Both the position numbers and the translations under genes were made by a program. A stretch of 64,000 bases of DNA from Bettongia penicillata ogilbyi (taxonomy: Eukaryota; Chordata; Mammalia; Diprotodontia; Potoroidae), in the NCBI GenBank assembly GCA_023548195.1, contig JAJHZJ010000496.1, positions 3,306,001-3,370,000 of the forward strand, given 5' to 3'. Every line of letters begins with the position of its first letter. Positions within the stretch are counted from its first letter, which is position 1. This document shows positions 21,930 to 33,119 of this stretch, piece after piece. The notes under the pieces were generated by a model. That model saw only the letters and a list, made by a program, of their open reading frames with translations. It had not been told where the DNA came from and did no database searches.

Positions 21930-22165
21930 CAGGGTTGTTGTTCAGTAGTGTCCAACTCCTTATGACCCCATTTGGGATTTTCTTGGCAAAGATACAATAA
22001 TGGTTTGCCATTTCCTTCCAATTTTTCAGATGAAACTAAGGCAAACAGGATGAAATGACTTGCCCAGGGTCACACAGTGTCTGAGGGATTTGAACTCATA
22101 AAGATGAGTCTTCTTAACTCCACAGGTCCAGTGCTCTGTACACTATGACTCCACAGGAGATAAGA
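21930..22165 (-). repeat. Marsupial tRNA-derived SINE, full length
   Basis: 'gttgttgttcagtagtgtcc', 'gaccccatttgggattttc', 'gacttgcccagggtcacac' and 'gatttgaactcataaagatg'; a short deletion lies after 'cacacag'. Confidence 0.9.
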
Positions 22166-22345
22166 ACCAGTTAATGTAGTTACTATTGATTTTAGAATAT
22201 AAGAATTGGGTTCAAACCCCAGCTCTGACATTTGCTCCCTATGTGTCCTTGGACAAGGCATCTTTCCTCTCTGAGCCTTAGTTTTTCTCATCTATAAAAT
22301 GAGGGGACTAGACTGAATATCCTCAAAGATCACTCCCAATTAAAT
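22166..22345 (+). repeat. MIR
   Basis: 'gggttcaaaccccagctctg', 'gtgtccttggacaaggc', 'aaaatgaggggactagactg'. Confidence 0.8.
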
Positions 22346-23044
22346 CACTCCACAATTCCTGTTGAGCATTCTAGAATATTTTAAAGTATTTGTACATTTA
22401 AAACAAACTAACTGATAATATTGAAAACTTGCTAGCATTTTCCACCACAGTGAAGCTGCTTTCCCCAGTAATCTATCAACCTGAGATTTCTTTTAACAGC
22501 ACTTCCAGACATTTCAAGTGCCAGGAGACGTGACTTTCACAAGGATGACCCTGATGGCCTCTGGGATCCTGAAATACCCTTTGAATTATCCAGTGAACAT
22601 CAGATTATCCTGCCTGTAGTTTAATGTTAAGTGTAGTTTACTAGACTCTCATTCTTTGAAAATTGCTAAGTAGGGCATAACACAGATGTCACTTCTCTGT
22701 TAAGAAGATTTGGTTAACCAACTGCTTCCCATAGAAGAGGTATTGATATCTTAGACAAGAAACTAAGGTATTAATTAAAGTAGATTTTTTTATCTTAAAT
22801 TGGAATAGTATGAGCGTAGAAGATGAAGGGAAACTATACATCTATGGTGGCACAGGGACTGACCATCCTCATCCAACCTCAAATAAGAAAAAAGTATCCA
22901 TTGTGTTTTTCCAAGTTTTTTTAAGTTTTTGTAATGCTTTTTATTTTTTATATCATAATCGTTTTCCAGTATGAAACTCCTCTGTGGAACAAAGAAAACA
23001 GTTAAGCAAATGTAACCAATAAAACAACCATAACTGCCACCATA
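22346..23044. other. Unassigned sequence
   Basis: No family recognised. T-rich run at 22915-22955. Confidence 0.4.
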
Positions 23045-23118
23045 TGTAATATTCCAGCCAGTCAGTAAACATTTATTAAGTGTCTACTATGAGCCAGGCA
23101 TTGTGTTAAGCATGAAAG
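23045..23118 (-). repeat. L2 3' end, antisense
   Basis: 'aaacatttattaagtgtcta' and 'tgagccaggcattgtgttaa'. Confidence 0.75.
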
Positions 23119-23957
23119 ATGGTTGTTGTCCTTCGTCTTTGAAGGGGACCAAAATGACATCACCATGATAAAGTGAAATTTCAGTGTGTCCATCTGTGGC
23201 TGATCAGACCAGTATGAGCTCAGAATGCTCTGCCACAGGTTGGGCACATATAGTCCGTGTGAATATTTGGGGTGGATTTCTCAAATTTGAGCATCCTGTT
23301 TACTTTGTTCTGTCTCAATTCTGCTTTGCTCAAAGAGCACAGCACCCTTTCCGATGTGGACATGCCATGCTGAGCAGTCCTGTGCCAGTGTCTCCCATGT
23401 TGCACAGGCAAATCCAAAGTTCTTGAGAGTATCCTTGTAATACTTCCTCTGGTCACCATGTGATTGCCTGCCCCATGCAAGTTCTTCATAAAACAGTCTT
23501 TTTGGCAAGCTTACATTTTGCATTTGAACAATGAGGCCAGCCCTTCAGAGTTGTGCTCTCTGAAGCATAGCTTGAATGCTTGGCAGTTCAGTTTGAGCAA
23601 AGACTTCAGTGTCTGGTACCTTATCCTGCCAGGTGATCCTCAGAATCTTCCTAAGACAGGTCAAATGGAAGCGATTCAGTTTCCTGGCATGGCACTGGTA
23701 GACAGTTCATGTTTCACAATCATATAACAATGAGGTCAGTACAAAGACTCTGTAGACCTTCAATTTGGTAGTCAGTCTAATACCTCTTCTCTCCCAAACT
23801 TTTCTTTGGAGCCTCCCAAACACTGAGCTAGATCTGACAATGTATGCATCAACCTCATTGTCAATGTGTACATCCCTGGAAAGTATACTATCAAGGTAAG
23901 GGAACTTATCCACAGCATTCAAAACTTCTCCATTTGTTGTAACCAATGGTTCCACAT
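23119..23957 (-). pseudogene. Non-LTR retrotransposon ORF C-terminus, decayed
   Basis: On the minus strand, broken frames spell the end of a reverse-transcriptase polyprotein. First comes 'KFPYLDSILSRDVHIDNEVD' followed by 'FGRLQRKVWERRGIRLTTKL' (23750-23920). Then comes 'LPKRLFYEELAWGRQSHGDQ' and 'YKDTLKNFGFACATWETLAQ' (23380-23510). A 'YMCPTCGRAF' finger remnant lies near 23220. This arrangement (YLG..LS block, LPKRLFY block, terminal C-x2-C finger) is that of RTE/CR1-like elements with a C-terminal zinc finger. I cannot fix the clade. At least three frameshifts separate the blocks. The 3' end near 23119-23160 carries the motif shared with the SINEs at 34.2, 35.2, 40.7, 43.1 and 45.0 kb. 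Confidence 0.8.
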
Positions 23958-23992
23958 AAATTGAAGGTCTACAGAGCCTTTGTACTGACCTC
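23732..23992. repeat. 35-bp inverted repeat, one mismatch, 191-bp spacer
   Basis: Arms are 23732-23766 and 23958-23992. They match at 34 of 35 positions when one is reverse complemented. The outer arm lies at the 5' edge of the retrotransposon remnant and directly abuts an L1 3' end. Confidence 0.9.
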
Positions 23993-24172
23993 CCATTCAT
24001 TTTTATTCTTCTATGAAAAATGACTAATGTGAAAATGTGTTTAACAAGAATGTATGTGTAGAGCCTATATAAGGTTGCATGTAATCTTGGAGAGGGAGAG
24101 GTAGAAAATTTAAAACTTATGGAATTGATAGTTGAAAACTGAAAACAAATAAATTATTTTTTTTTAAAAAAA
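23993..24172 (+). mobile_element. LINE-1 3' UTR fragment
   Basis: 'cccattcatttttattcttc', 'gtgtagagcctatataagg', 'gaaaactgaaaacaaataaa' then T/A run. Confidence 0.85.
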
Positions 24173-24179
24173 GATATCT

Positions 24180-24720
24180 TTGTGACTTCCAGTTCAAGAT
24201 GTCTGAAAAACACTTGGAAATGAGAAACTGGAGGTGAGCAGAGAGTTAGGGTTGGATGAGAACATTTGAGAATCATCAACATGGAGATGAGAATTGAATC
24301 CATGGGAGTTGATGAAATCATGAAATAGTAGAGAGGGAGGAGAGAAGACAGCCCAAGATGCTCTTTATCAGTGGACACAACCTAGATGAAGATTCGGCAA
24401 GGAAGAATCATAACGGATCAGTCAGACACGGAAGATGAAAACCAGGAGACAGTAGTACCATGAAAACTTAGAGGAAAGAGAAGATCAAGGAGAAGAGGGT
24501 GATCAATATTCAGTCACTCAGACAATAAACATTTATTAAGCACCTACTAAGGGCCAGGCACTGTTCTAAGCAAGGGATTAATAGGATCAAAGGCTGTGGG
24601 GAGGTCAAGAAAGGTGAGGATTGAGAAAGGGCCATTGGATTTGACAACTAAGAGATCATTGGCAACTTTGGAGAGAGCAGTTTCTGTGAAATGACAAGGT
24701 TGGAAACCAGACTGTTGGAG
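24180..24720 (-). repeat. L2 ORF2, antisense, with a nested L2 3' end
   Basis: 'gatgtctgaaaaacacttgg', 'ttgagaatcatcaacatgg', 'gaggtcaagaaaggtgagg', 'ggccattggatttgacaac' and 'gagagcagtttctgtgaaat' are complements of the L2 RT region (DLSAAFD block and neighbours). A separate antisense L2 terminus lies at 24505-24580. Confidence 0.8.
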
Positions 24721-24889
24721 TTACAAAGAGTCTCTCCATCCATAGTCCCCATTCTCATTCTCACAAAGAGGACCACAAAATCCTAGTTTCAGATCTAGAG
24801 AGGATCACCCAGTACAACCTGAGGCAAATGTGATTCAACTGTTCTCTGAAATCAAGATGAGTCATTGCTATTCAATTGAGTCCAGCTGC

Positions 24890-25330
24890 TTTTCAGTATT
24901 ATTTTCATTTGCATTATTGCATCCACTGTGAATATGCTTCTCCTGATTCTGTTTCCTCTGCCCTGCCTCAGTTCATGCATGTCTTCTCATGTTTTTCTGA
25001 CTTCTTCAAATTCATCCTTTAACATTCCAATATTTGCTGTAATAATCTATGGCATTCCACATGTTGTCCAGCCCCTCCTCAATCCATGAGTACCCACTTT
25101 GTTTGCAGACTCTTGTTACTACAAAAAGTGTTCTGGGGAATTGTTTGGTGCATCTAGGATCCTTCTTTCTATCACTGGCTTCCTAAGGATAGAATTGCTG
25201 GGTTAAAGGATATAATGAGTTCAGTGACATTTCTCACAGAATTCCAAAGAGCATTCTAGAATGGTGGAGACGCTACCATCTCATTCTCTTTTCACAGCCC
25301 CTGCAAATAATGTCCATTTTCATCTTTGAT
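24890..25330 (-). repeat. Diverged LINE-1 ORF2 end, antisense
   Basis: 'atggcattccacatgttgtc', 'actacaaaaagtgttctgg' and 'agaattgctgggttaaagg' match the complement of the L1 ORF2 C-terminal block in order, with high divergence. Confidence 0.5.
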
Positions 25331-26565
25331 GACTTCTGTTGTTTTTCCTCGCAATGTCAGTTATGTTACCCTCTAAGAACTCATTTTTAAGGAGGGAGGA
25401 AAGCTACTTGGAAATATTTTGTTGTTCCATATTACAATATGCCAAAGCTCACATCCTCAATGGGTCTTACATTTAATCAAATTTTATCCTCACAGAGCAA
25501 TGAACTTTAGAAATTCCCTCCAACTGTAAATATTATTCCCTGGCAGAGTAAGTAACTGACGTGGACCAGCTGCTCTCAAGGGGATTGAATTGCTGAGTAA
25601 TGAAAGGTCTTATGTCTTCCCTCAGAGACAGTAGAATGGAATGGAGTAAGTCTAGCACAAGGAGTTGGAGGACACAGGTTTCAATCCCACTTGACTTCTC
25701 AGAGCCTCCATTTTTTCCTCTCTAAAGATCATAAAGAAGAATTCAGAGTTTGTACTGACTGTACAGGTCATCTACAGATCATCCATTTTAAAAAGAAGGA
25801 AACTGAGGCCCAGAGAGGTTAAGTGTGCTGCCCAAAGGCCTCAAGACAAAGCCAAAATTTGGGATTCAAAACAAAGTCCTCTGACTCCAGACCAGAGCTC
25901 CTTCCGACACACCATGCCACATGCCAACTACCTTGCCTGATTGTTGTGAGGCAGGGATTTCGCAAACTTAATAGGGCCCTGAAATGAGAATGAATATATT
26001 CCCTGATCAAATGTTTGCCTCTGTGGGATCCACTTCTCTATTGCACCACTATCTGATATTTGCTCAGCTAACTTTGCTTCCTCTTTCTTTCAATACTACA
26101 TAATTACCTGACACTAAGATCAGACTTCCTTGAAGGAAAGTAATATTAGAACCATATTTTATGGGAGAGCAGACTCCATAAACTCTATTTTCTCTCTCCC
26201 TGCATTTCTTTTCCATCTATGTCCTGTCATCATGACTTCTATAATGAAATAATTAAATAGGATTACTTGAAAAGCAATAAAAAACCAGTAGCTAAATAAG
26301 CTTTCTGCCCTCACCAACTATGTGGTGAGCAGACTGGCTCAATCTTTCAACAGCTCCTAATAACGAGTGATTTGCAGGTAGAGAAGGTTCAATCCAGTAT
26401 CATCCACTGGAGAGAAAAGGTTCAACACAAGAGTCACCAGGGACTCTCCAAAAAAATTAGCTGTGGTAGCTAACCCAGACAAATCCAAGACATGCTTTTT
26501 TAAAAATCTATTTGAATTAACAAGGGTAAAGATAAAAATGATACTGCCCACATACTTGTATCAGA
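25331..26565. other. Unassigned with MIR fragments
   Basis: MIR-like pieces at about 25645-25730 (plus) and 25770-25930 (minus: 'gaaactgaggcccagagag'). 26150-26560 shows nothing recognised. Confidence 0.45.
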
Positions 26566-26569
26566 ACTA

Positions 26570-26640
26570 GTCAGTAATAATAACTAGCATTTATGTAATG
26601 CTTTGAAGGTTTACAAAGAGCTTTACTTATGGAAGGAGGC
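26570..26640 (-). repeat. MIR fragment, antisense
   Basis: 'aataactagcatttatgtaa' and 'ggtttacaaagagcttta'. Confidence 0.6.
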
Positions 26641-26873
26641 AGGGAGGTTTTTCTCTAGCCAAAACAGAGAGGCAAAGTAAGGGATTTTGCTGCTGACAGA
26701 TATGCATAATTGGGGTAAAAATGAGGGTCACATGACTGGAAAATAATTTCCTTGCCTCTTTCTCTTACCTTATGTTCTAGTTCAAATTCATTTGCACGGT
26801 CAGAGAGGATGTTGGGAATTTCTAATCCTAGGTCAGGTAGTTATGTGAAACAAAGTACTGTACCTAGACATAG

Positions 26874-27075
26874 GAGAAGGAAGGAAGGAAGGAAGGAAGG
26901 AAGGAAGGAAGGAAGGAAGGAAGGAAGGAAGGAAGGAAGGAGAAGGAAGGAAGGAAGGAAGGAGAAGGAAGGAAGGAAGGAAGGAAGGAAGGAAGGAAGG
27001 AAGGAAGGAAGGAAGGAAGGAAGGAAGGAAGGAAGGAAGGAAGGAAGGAAGGAAGGAAGGAAGGAGAGAGGGAGG
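26874..27075 (+). repeat. (GGAA)n microsatellite, about 190 bp
   Basis: Near-pure GGAA tetramers, broken by two GGAGAAGG spots (around 26940 and 26963), ending in GGAGAGAGGGAGGG. The 163-codon Lys/Glu/Gly/Arg frame and the antisense Leu/Pro/Ser frame are artefacts. Confidence 0.97.
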
Positions 27076-27745
27076 GAGAGAAAAAAGCAACTTACTCTTA
27101 GCCTAGGGATGTGCTCCCCTCAATTTTGTGAGTTAGATTCAGAGAGAGGTTTTCTTGTCACTATATTCAAGTGTACTAGAGCCAAGATGGTTAACTGGTT
27201 GGAGAAAGAAATAACAAGTTGGACAACAAAGTCAAGGGACTAATGAAGCTAGTGAAAAGTAGAGAAACCCAAGGGGGCTTGAGAGATGGAGAAGAGCATA
27301 CAAAGGTGTGTAACCAAAGAGTCCTATGAGATGACACCATCAGAAGATGAGAGCAACTCAGAAGCCCTCAGAGCATGAGTTACCCATCCACATGTATGCT
27401 CTAGACACACAAACTCCCCATTCATGTGTCCCCATGTTTGATCCCTATATGTTTCCACTCTGAGGTGTGTATTTATGGGAGAGTATAATCCAGACTGATG
27501 GAGGGAACTCCCAGTATCATTTTTCTTACTGCGCTATTTCAGTAAATGCCTTTGTTTTGAACTGACTGGATCCTCTAGTAAAAGTAAACATATCAGTGGG
27601 GGCTTGTGAGCAGTGATTCTTACTAAATGCATACCCTCAGAATACCTTGAAAGTAAGGTGGTTTTCCAGGAGCCCCATATATGAGGGAAGATGTCCATTG
27701 GTGCTACACATACATATTTTAATTTTCTATCCATGTGAAGTCATT
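27076..27745. other. Unassigned sequence
   Basis: No repeat family or exon recognised. Confidence 0.4.
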
Positions 27746-27749
27746 TTTT

Positions 27750-27995
27750 GTGGTTCAGCCATTTTTCGGTCATGTCGGACTCTTCATGACCCCATTTGGA
27801 GCGCAGATCCTGAAGTGGTTTGTCATTTCCTTTTCCAACTCATTTTATAGATGAGGAAACTGATGCAAATAGGGTTAAATGACTTGCCCAGGGTCACACA
27901 GCTGGTAAATGTCTGAGACTAGATTTGAACTCAGGAAAATGAGTTCTCTTGACTCCAGGCCCATACTCTATCCACTGCACCATGTAATTGCCCCA
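27750..27995 (-). repeat. Marsupial tRNA-derived SINE, full length
   Basis: 'ttcagccatttttcggtcat', 'tgaccccatttggagcg', 'gaggaaactgatgcaaatag', 'gacttgcccagggtcacaca', 'gatttgaactcaggaaaatg', 'gcaccatgtaattgcc'. Confidence 0.9.
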
Positions 27996-28155
27996 TGATA
28001 TCAGTACTATAGGTATATTACTTCCATTTTACAGATGAGAACATTGAGACTCAAACAAGTTGAATGACTGGGCCATGCTCACAAAGCTCATGTTAGAAGC
28101 AGCCCAGGAAGCCCCAACTCTGCTCTCCCGAGTGCACTGTACCATGTTGTCACTC
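27996..28155 (-). repeat. MIR, antisense
   Basis: 'ccattttacagatgagaac' and 'gggccatgctcacaaagc'. Confidence 0.7.
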
Positions 28156-28374
28156 TTCCTAGCACTTCACAGATTTTTTAACTCTGATTAACTAATAATG
28201 ACTATTTTGACAACAGACTTGAATATTGTCGGGTAATTGTTGGATAATTTGTCTGTTTGACAGGCCAGTTTCTATTAAAAATAATGAAATGTGAACAAAA
28301 TTCCAATTACAAATTACCAATGGTAATAACTCATTTTTGTATGACATTTTATTTAAGAAGCATTTTCCTCCCAA

Positions 28375-28520
28375 TGGTCTTATGAAGTAGAGAAGAAACT
28401 TAGATTCCAGAGTCAGGAGACCTGGGTTCAAATCCCTCTGATATATATTAACATATATAAATCTCTGAAATATAACTGTGACACCACAGGCAAATCACTT
28501 AACTCCCTAAGTCCAAGCTA
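28375..28520 (+). repeat. MIR-type SINE fragment
   Basis: 'gagtcaggagacctgggttc', 'caaatccctctg' and 'ggcaaatcacttaactccct', with an A/T-rich insert. Confidence 0.65.
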
Positions 28521-28629
28521 ACATTAGGGACAAATATTTTCACATAAATAAATGTGCAGAAAAATAAAGATGATCTATTTGAGTACCAAAATGATTTCAT
28601 AAAATTTCATGACATTTTGGATAGAAAAA

Positions 28630-28910
28630 CAGGGTCCAGTGAGAAGGGTGGTAGATTTAGTGCCAGAGGACTTAGGAAATTCCAGTCTCAGCACCATCAT
28701 TTTACCACCCCATGACACTGGACATTTACTATTTGACAATGACAGTTAGTTCTTCCTAGGTCTCAGTTTCCCCATTTGTAAAGTGCCTGAATACATCTAT
28801 AGAATGGTGCTTGGCACATAGTAGGTGCTTAATAAATGACAATGACGGAATTGAACTAGAGAATTTCTGAGGTCCCTACAAGTTCTAAATTCCATGGCCC
28901 TATGAAATCA
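28630..28910 (+). repeat. MIR-type SINE with an L2-like end
   Basis: 'gtctcagtttccccatttg', 'gtgcttggcacatagtagg', 'tgaggtccctacaagttc'. Confidence 0.7.
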
Positions 28911-29785
28911 TTATTAAATGTATTATATGCTGTTTTTCCTATTTGATTGACATTGATGTATTTTCTCAATAACATTAGCCTCCCCCCAGCCATAGTACAG
29001 ACCTCCCTTTTGATGAACACCAATCATGTCCAGTAGGAAATGATGCATTTTACCACTTCCTAGGGAAGAGAAGTCTCTGAACTCATAAGTCCTGTGAACT
29101 CAAAGTTGGTCCTTGCATAAATCTAAGACCTGATATCTTCCAGAACTGATCTCTCTGCAGTTGTATGGTCATTGTGTATCTTGTCCTCTTCATTCTGTAA
29201 ACTTGGCATTGCATCAATTCATACAAGTTATCCCACATTTCTCTTTATTATTATGTAATTCTCTGCCTAAAAAAAAGGAGTGAGCTATTAATTCCTTGAC
29301 TCTCAATTCTCTCTTTTAACTCACTATGAGCTCACTGGGAGCCTAAAAAGTCAGATAATCAAGCTTACTTGACCTTGATAGAAAACAGGCTCCAACGGAG
29401 GGCCTAAGAAGGAGATTATAAATAATGTGTATGAACTTAAATGCCTGGATTTCGTGCATCCATTTGGGCTACCCAGAAACCTTTCTGGTTCATTTCTTGG
29501 ATCTCAGATGTGATATAAATCTGAGGTTGCTGGAAAAATGACTCCAAGTTAAGTGTGGTATTACTTGTTCCCAGTCTCCATCTCACTGCTGCCTGAAATA
29601 CTCAGAATAACCAAAAAGCTAATCAATTATCTACTGGGAATACATGAAGACAGGAAGGAATAGCTTTATTTTTCCTATTATAATATGGTATCCTTTAGTC
29701 TCCATCTCAAGCTATTTCTTTTTCTCCTCTGCTAAATTCAACCTGGATTTTCCATAGTATTAAAAACACACAAAAAACAAGAATT
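28911..29785. other. Unassigned, possible conserved noncoding sequence
   Basis: No recognised repeat. 29440-29640 has balanced, low-CpG unique-looking sequence. Confidence 0.3.
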
Positions 29786-29834
29786 ACATTGTTCCTGGAA
29801 TATAGTAGGTCCTGAGTTAATGTTTTCTCTGATC

Positions 29835-30080
29835 CTTGTTGTTCTAGCATTTCATTTGTGTCTGACTCTCCATGATCCCATGTGGGGTTTTCTTGGCAGA
29901 GATACTGGAGTAGTTTGCCATTTCTTTCTCCACCTCATTTGATAGGTGAAGAAACTGAGACAAAGTTAAGGGACTTGCCCAGGGTCACACAGCTAGTAAG
30001 TGTCTGAGGCTGGATTTGAACTTAGGTCTTCCTGACTCCGGTCCCAGCACTCTAGTTACTGAGCCGTCTAGCTACCATGT
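29835..30080 (-). repeat. Marsupial tRNA-derived SINE, full length
   Basis: 'tccttgttgttctagcattt', 'gatcccatgtggggttttct', 'gaagaaactgagacaaag', 'gacttgcccagggtcacaca', 'gatttgaacttaggtc' and 'gagccgtctagctacc'. A short L2-like tail precedes it at 29790-29825. Confidence 0.9.
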
Positions 30081-31695
30081 AGCAAAGATACAAACCCTTG
30101 CTTTTAGGGGAAGATTTACTCCTCTTTCTCTGAGTCACAGGCATCTTTACTGGGAACAGCTGCCAAATGCATCCTTCCTTCCCCTCTCCCTTTTAGATAC
30201 CTTTCAAAAAGCAACCCAAGTAGTTTACACAGTTTAGCTGAGTAGGTCTGGAGAAAGATGGTGGACAGAAATATAAATGGAGATAAAACTGGAGTTTCCC
30301 GCCACCACAGATCCATTAGGAAGTACTGATCTGAGTGGGAAATACATGACCCATTCACTGAGGAAGACAATAAGCACATGAGGCTGACTCATCTTGTGTA
30401 GACCTCAAATGGAAAACAAATGTTTTAATGTTCCCACAGTCACCTGAGGAGGCCTGTTATATGGAAGGGGGAGACTTGGGAAGTGGGCATAAAGCACAAG
30501 ATTATGCCAGAATTCTTCTGACTCCCAGGGCATGAAAGAGCTATAACAGCAGCAGCCAGGGAAATGGGATAAACCTGTGTTCCAAAAACAGTCCCCTAGA
30601 TAAGAGGCAACTGGTACCCTCTTCAAGAAGGAAGATGAATACAAAGAATGGTGAAAAATTATTGACATACAGTGGTGACAGCTGTCAGAATGATAACACA
30701 GTGGTGACAAAGCAACCAGAGGAGATTGACTAGGGAAAGAATTTTCTAGTGAATAAAAAGAAACAGGAGCAAATCCTGGGTTCCCCTTCATTTTCAAAGT
30801 ATGCCACACTAGACAGAATGGAAGACCAAGACACTGCATAGTTCTCTGGAGAAAGAGAACTGGAGGCTCTTGACCTTCACGACGTCCTATGTGGGTCCTC
30901 TTAATGCTTTTTACTGTCAAGTAAAACTATTTCATGGTTTGAAGCCTTTTGAGTTGAACACTTGTAAGAGTAGCTGATGACCACCTCTGAGGGAAGGTCA
31001 GACATTAAAGTCCCAGTCCACTTCAGTGGGAGCAGCAAATCAGAGATGTGAGAGGTCCTCAAGTTTTACCTGGGCCAGATATACCTGGGGGGCTAATAAA
31101 TATTTAACAGGGAGAGGAGTATATGCATAGCATATTTTTAAGTGTAATTTACATTAATGATCCTTTCTCTATCACTTTCTTAAACCTAGATAAACAACCA
31201 CAAAAAATCAATCAAGCCCTAATTTATCATGGTTGCTGATGTCTGAGGTGTAAATGTTCACGTTGAAAATTGAACAGTGGGTTGGAGCTGACTTCTGCAA
31301 CTCCCTTTGCATAAGGAGAACGTCCTACTGACACAAGGGTTATAGTTAATTAAAGCAAAGAATTTGAATTTTTTCTCACAATCTCAACTTATTTCCACAA
31401 TCCCAAATGAAAGAAAAGGTAGTGTTATTCCTTACTCACAATCTGCTTTCTAGCCCTTATTACCAGGACTCACTTATGAAGTAGACTGGGGTGGAGTTAG
31501 GGAAGCTGAGGAGACTGAGAGAAACTTCCCAGTGTCCAGTTAAGCCCTAGACTAGGGTTTATTGCTGCTGCTGCTCTTTTAAATCTGCACTCATCTTCAT
31601 TAGGCACACTTCCTGGATTGGATCCCAATCAATCACATGCTACTTCACAAAAGAGCATATTTTTGCACATTCTACATTAACTGTGGAAAGGCAGT
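30081..31695. other. Unassigned, includes a 171-codon minus-strand frame
   Basis: The open frame 30405-30920 (minus) has no recognised domain, no acceptor-linked structure and no family resemblance, and its length is within what chance gives in a 64 kb window. 31140-31420 is A/T-leaning unique sequence containing 'gttaattaaagc', a homeodomain-type core. Confidence 0.3.
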
Positions 31696-31699
31696 GACA

Positions 31700-31850
31700 G
31701 AGCAGATGGAAAGAGGGTCTCAAAGCCTGGAAGTGCCACCTCTGACACTTATTATTATGTGTCTCTGGGCAAGTCATTTAACTTCTCAGTGCTGTAGACA
31801 GCTCTCTAAAACCATAAGTTGAAGACAAGGTGTCATCTTTCATGGACAGA
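31700..31850 (+). repeat. MIR fragment
   Basis: 'ctgacacttattattatgtg', 'tctctgggcaagtcattt' and 'aacttctcagtgctgtag'. Confidence 0.7.
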
Positions 31851-32565
31851 GGGAGTTTTCTCACCTGGGAGTTCCCTATCCCAGTGAAATCCTGAGTCTG
31901 TCTCTACCTCTATCATTACCTGTATCTACATAAAGAAAAGGGAACACAAATCAATTTAACAAATGAATGAGGAATTCTGTTCGGCAAATAATTCCAAGAA
32001 AAACAACGTGACAAAAATCTTTACTGTTCCAATGGGCAGAGCTCCCTCGGAATGAATTCTCCCTTTCATGTTTGCAAAACAAGTATTTTTCATTCTTTAA
32101 ATGACTGGTATTCTTCATGAATGTTCAATAACTGTGAAAGCTAATAAAAATAGGGATTATAGATGAGAAATTATAGCAAATTTTTGGAACATCTCCAACT
32201 TCAAATGTTATTAATTTTTAAATTAATTGAATGAAATGAAACTTGGCAAATTCCCACCCATGCTGACAAATTGTTCACATTTCTCTTAATTTGTTCCTGA
32301 GTGTTGCCATGGAGATGGTGAATTGACAATACACCAGGCATTGAATGCATTGTTACAGCCCCGGACTTCCTGCTATAGATTCGATTAAAGTTCTCCTGGC
32401 TTGCTCATTTTGAAGAGTTAGGAACACATCATTGTTTCTTTGAGAAAATGTGGTCAGTTGTCCATCTATCTAATAGAAAAGTAGGAAGATTTTGTCCTTG
32501 GATGTCACCAGCACCCTACTATTGTGATAAAATGATGCAAAGAGAAATGTACTTTTGTTCTTTAA
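31851..32565. other. Candidate conserved noncoding element
   Basis: A repeat-free stretch (31960-32460) with mixed A/T-rich and balanced segments. It includes GTTGCCATGGAGAT at 32303-32316, close to an RFX X-box (GTTGCCATGGNAAC). No coding potential. Confidence 0.3.
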
Positions 32566-32569
32566 TTAT

Positions 32570-32895
32570 TTCACTGTCTTGACCTCCATACACTCTATGC
32601 TCTATATTCCAGGAAATCTGGCCAACCAAGTTCCTGAACTTAACATTCCATCTTCCCCCTCCACGTCTCTGCATAGGTTATCCTACATGTCGAGAGCTAA
32701 AACTAACTCCCTCTTCAATCCTACTTCTCTGATTTTAACACTTTCTCCCTGCTCAAATCATCTCGCCTTCACTGATCTGTTTCCATGGTATAGTCGCTAG
32801 CAGAATATAACCTTCTTGAGAACTGGAACATTTTTGTTTTTGTGTTCCCAGTGCCTTGCACATTAATAGGGACTTAGCAAATTCCAATTCAATTG
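32570..32895 (+). repeat. L2 3' UTR
   Basis: 'ccaaccaagttcctgaactt', 'cacgtctctgcataggtt', 'ataaccttcttgagaactgg' and 'cccagtgccttgcacattaa'. Confidence 0.7.
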
Positions 32896-32904
32896 ACGGA
32901 GGAG

Positions 32905-33070
32905 TAATCAGAAGACCTGGCTCGGTTCCTACTTTTGATACTACCTAGAGAAAGTTACTTCATTTCTCTAGATTCCAGTTCCTTTGTCATCTATAAAATG
33001 AGAGGGTTGGGGTAGATAGCTTGTGATGCTCCTTGCAGCTCTTGATCTGTGATCCTATGATCTTATGAAC
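32905..33070 (+). repeat. MIR-type SINE
   Basis: 'agaagacctggctcggttcc', 'aaaatgagagggttgggg' and 'gctccttgcagctcttgatc'. Confidence 0.75.
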
Positions 33071-33119
33071 TGGTTTGAATAAATTTCTAATGAGTACTAG
33101 ATGATATTAAATATCTACA

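Noticed and set aside
23707..24000. 97-codon minus frame with reverse-transcriptase similarity, considered as a host gene
   Set aside because: It is the C-terminal part of a decayed non-LTR retrotransposon. Its first codons come from the inverted-repeat arm, not from the element.
26752..27243. 163-codon frame rich in Glu, Gly, Lys, Arg
   Set aside because: Translation of the GGAA microsatellite. Not a gene.
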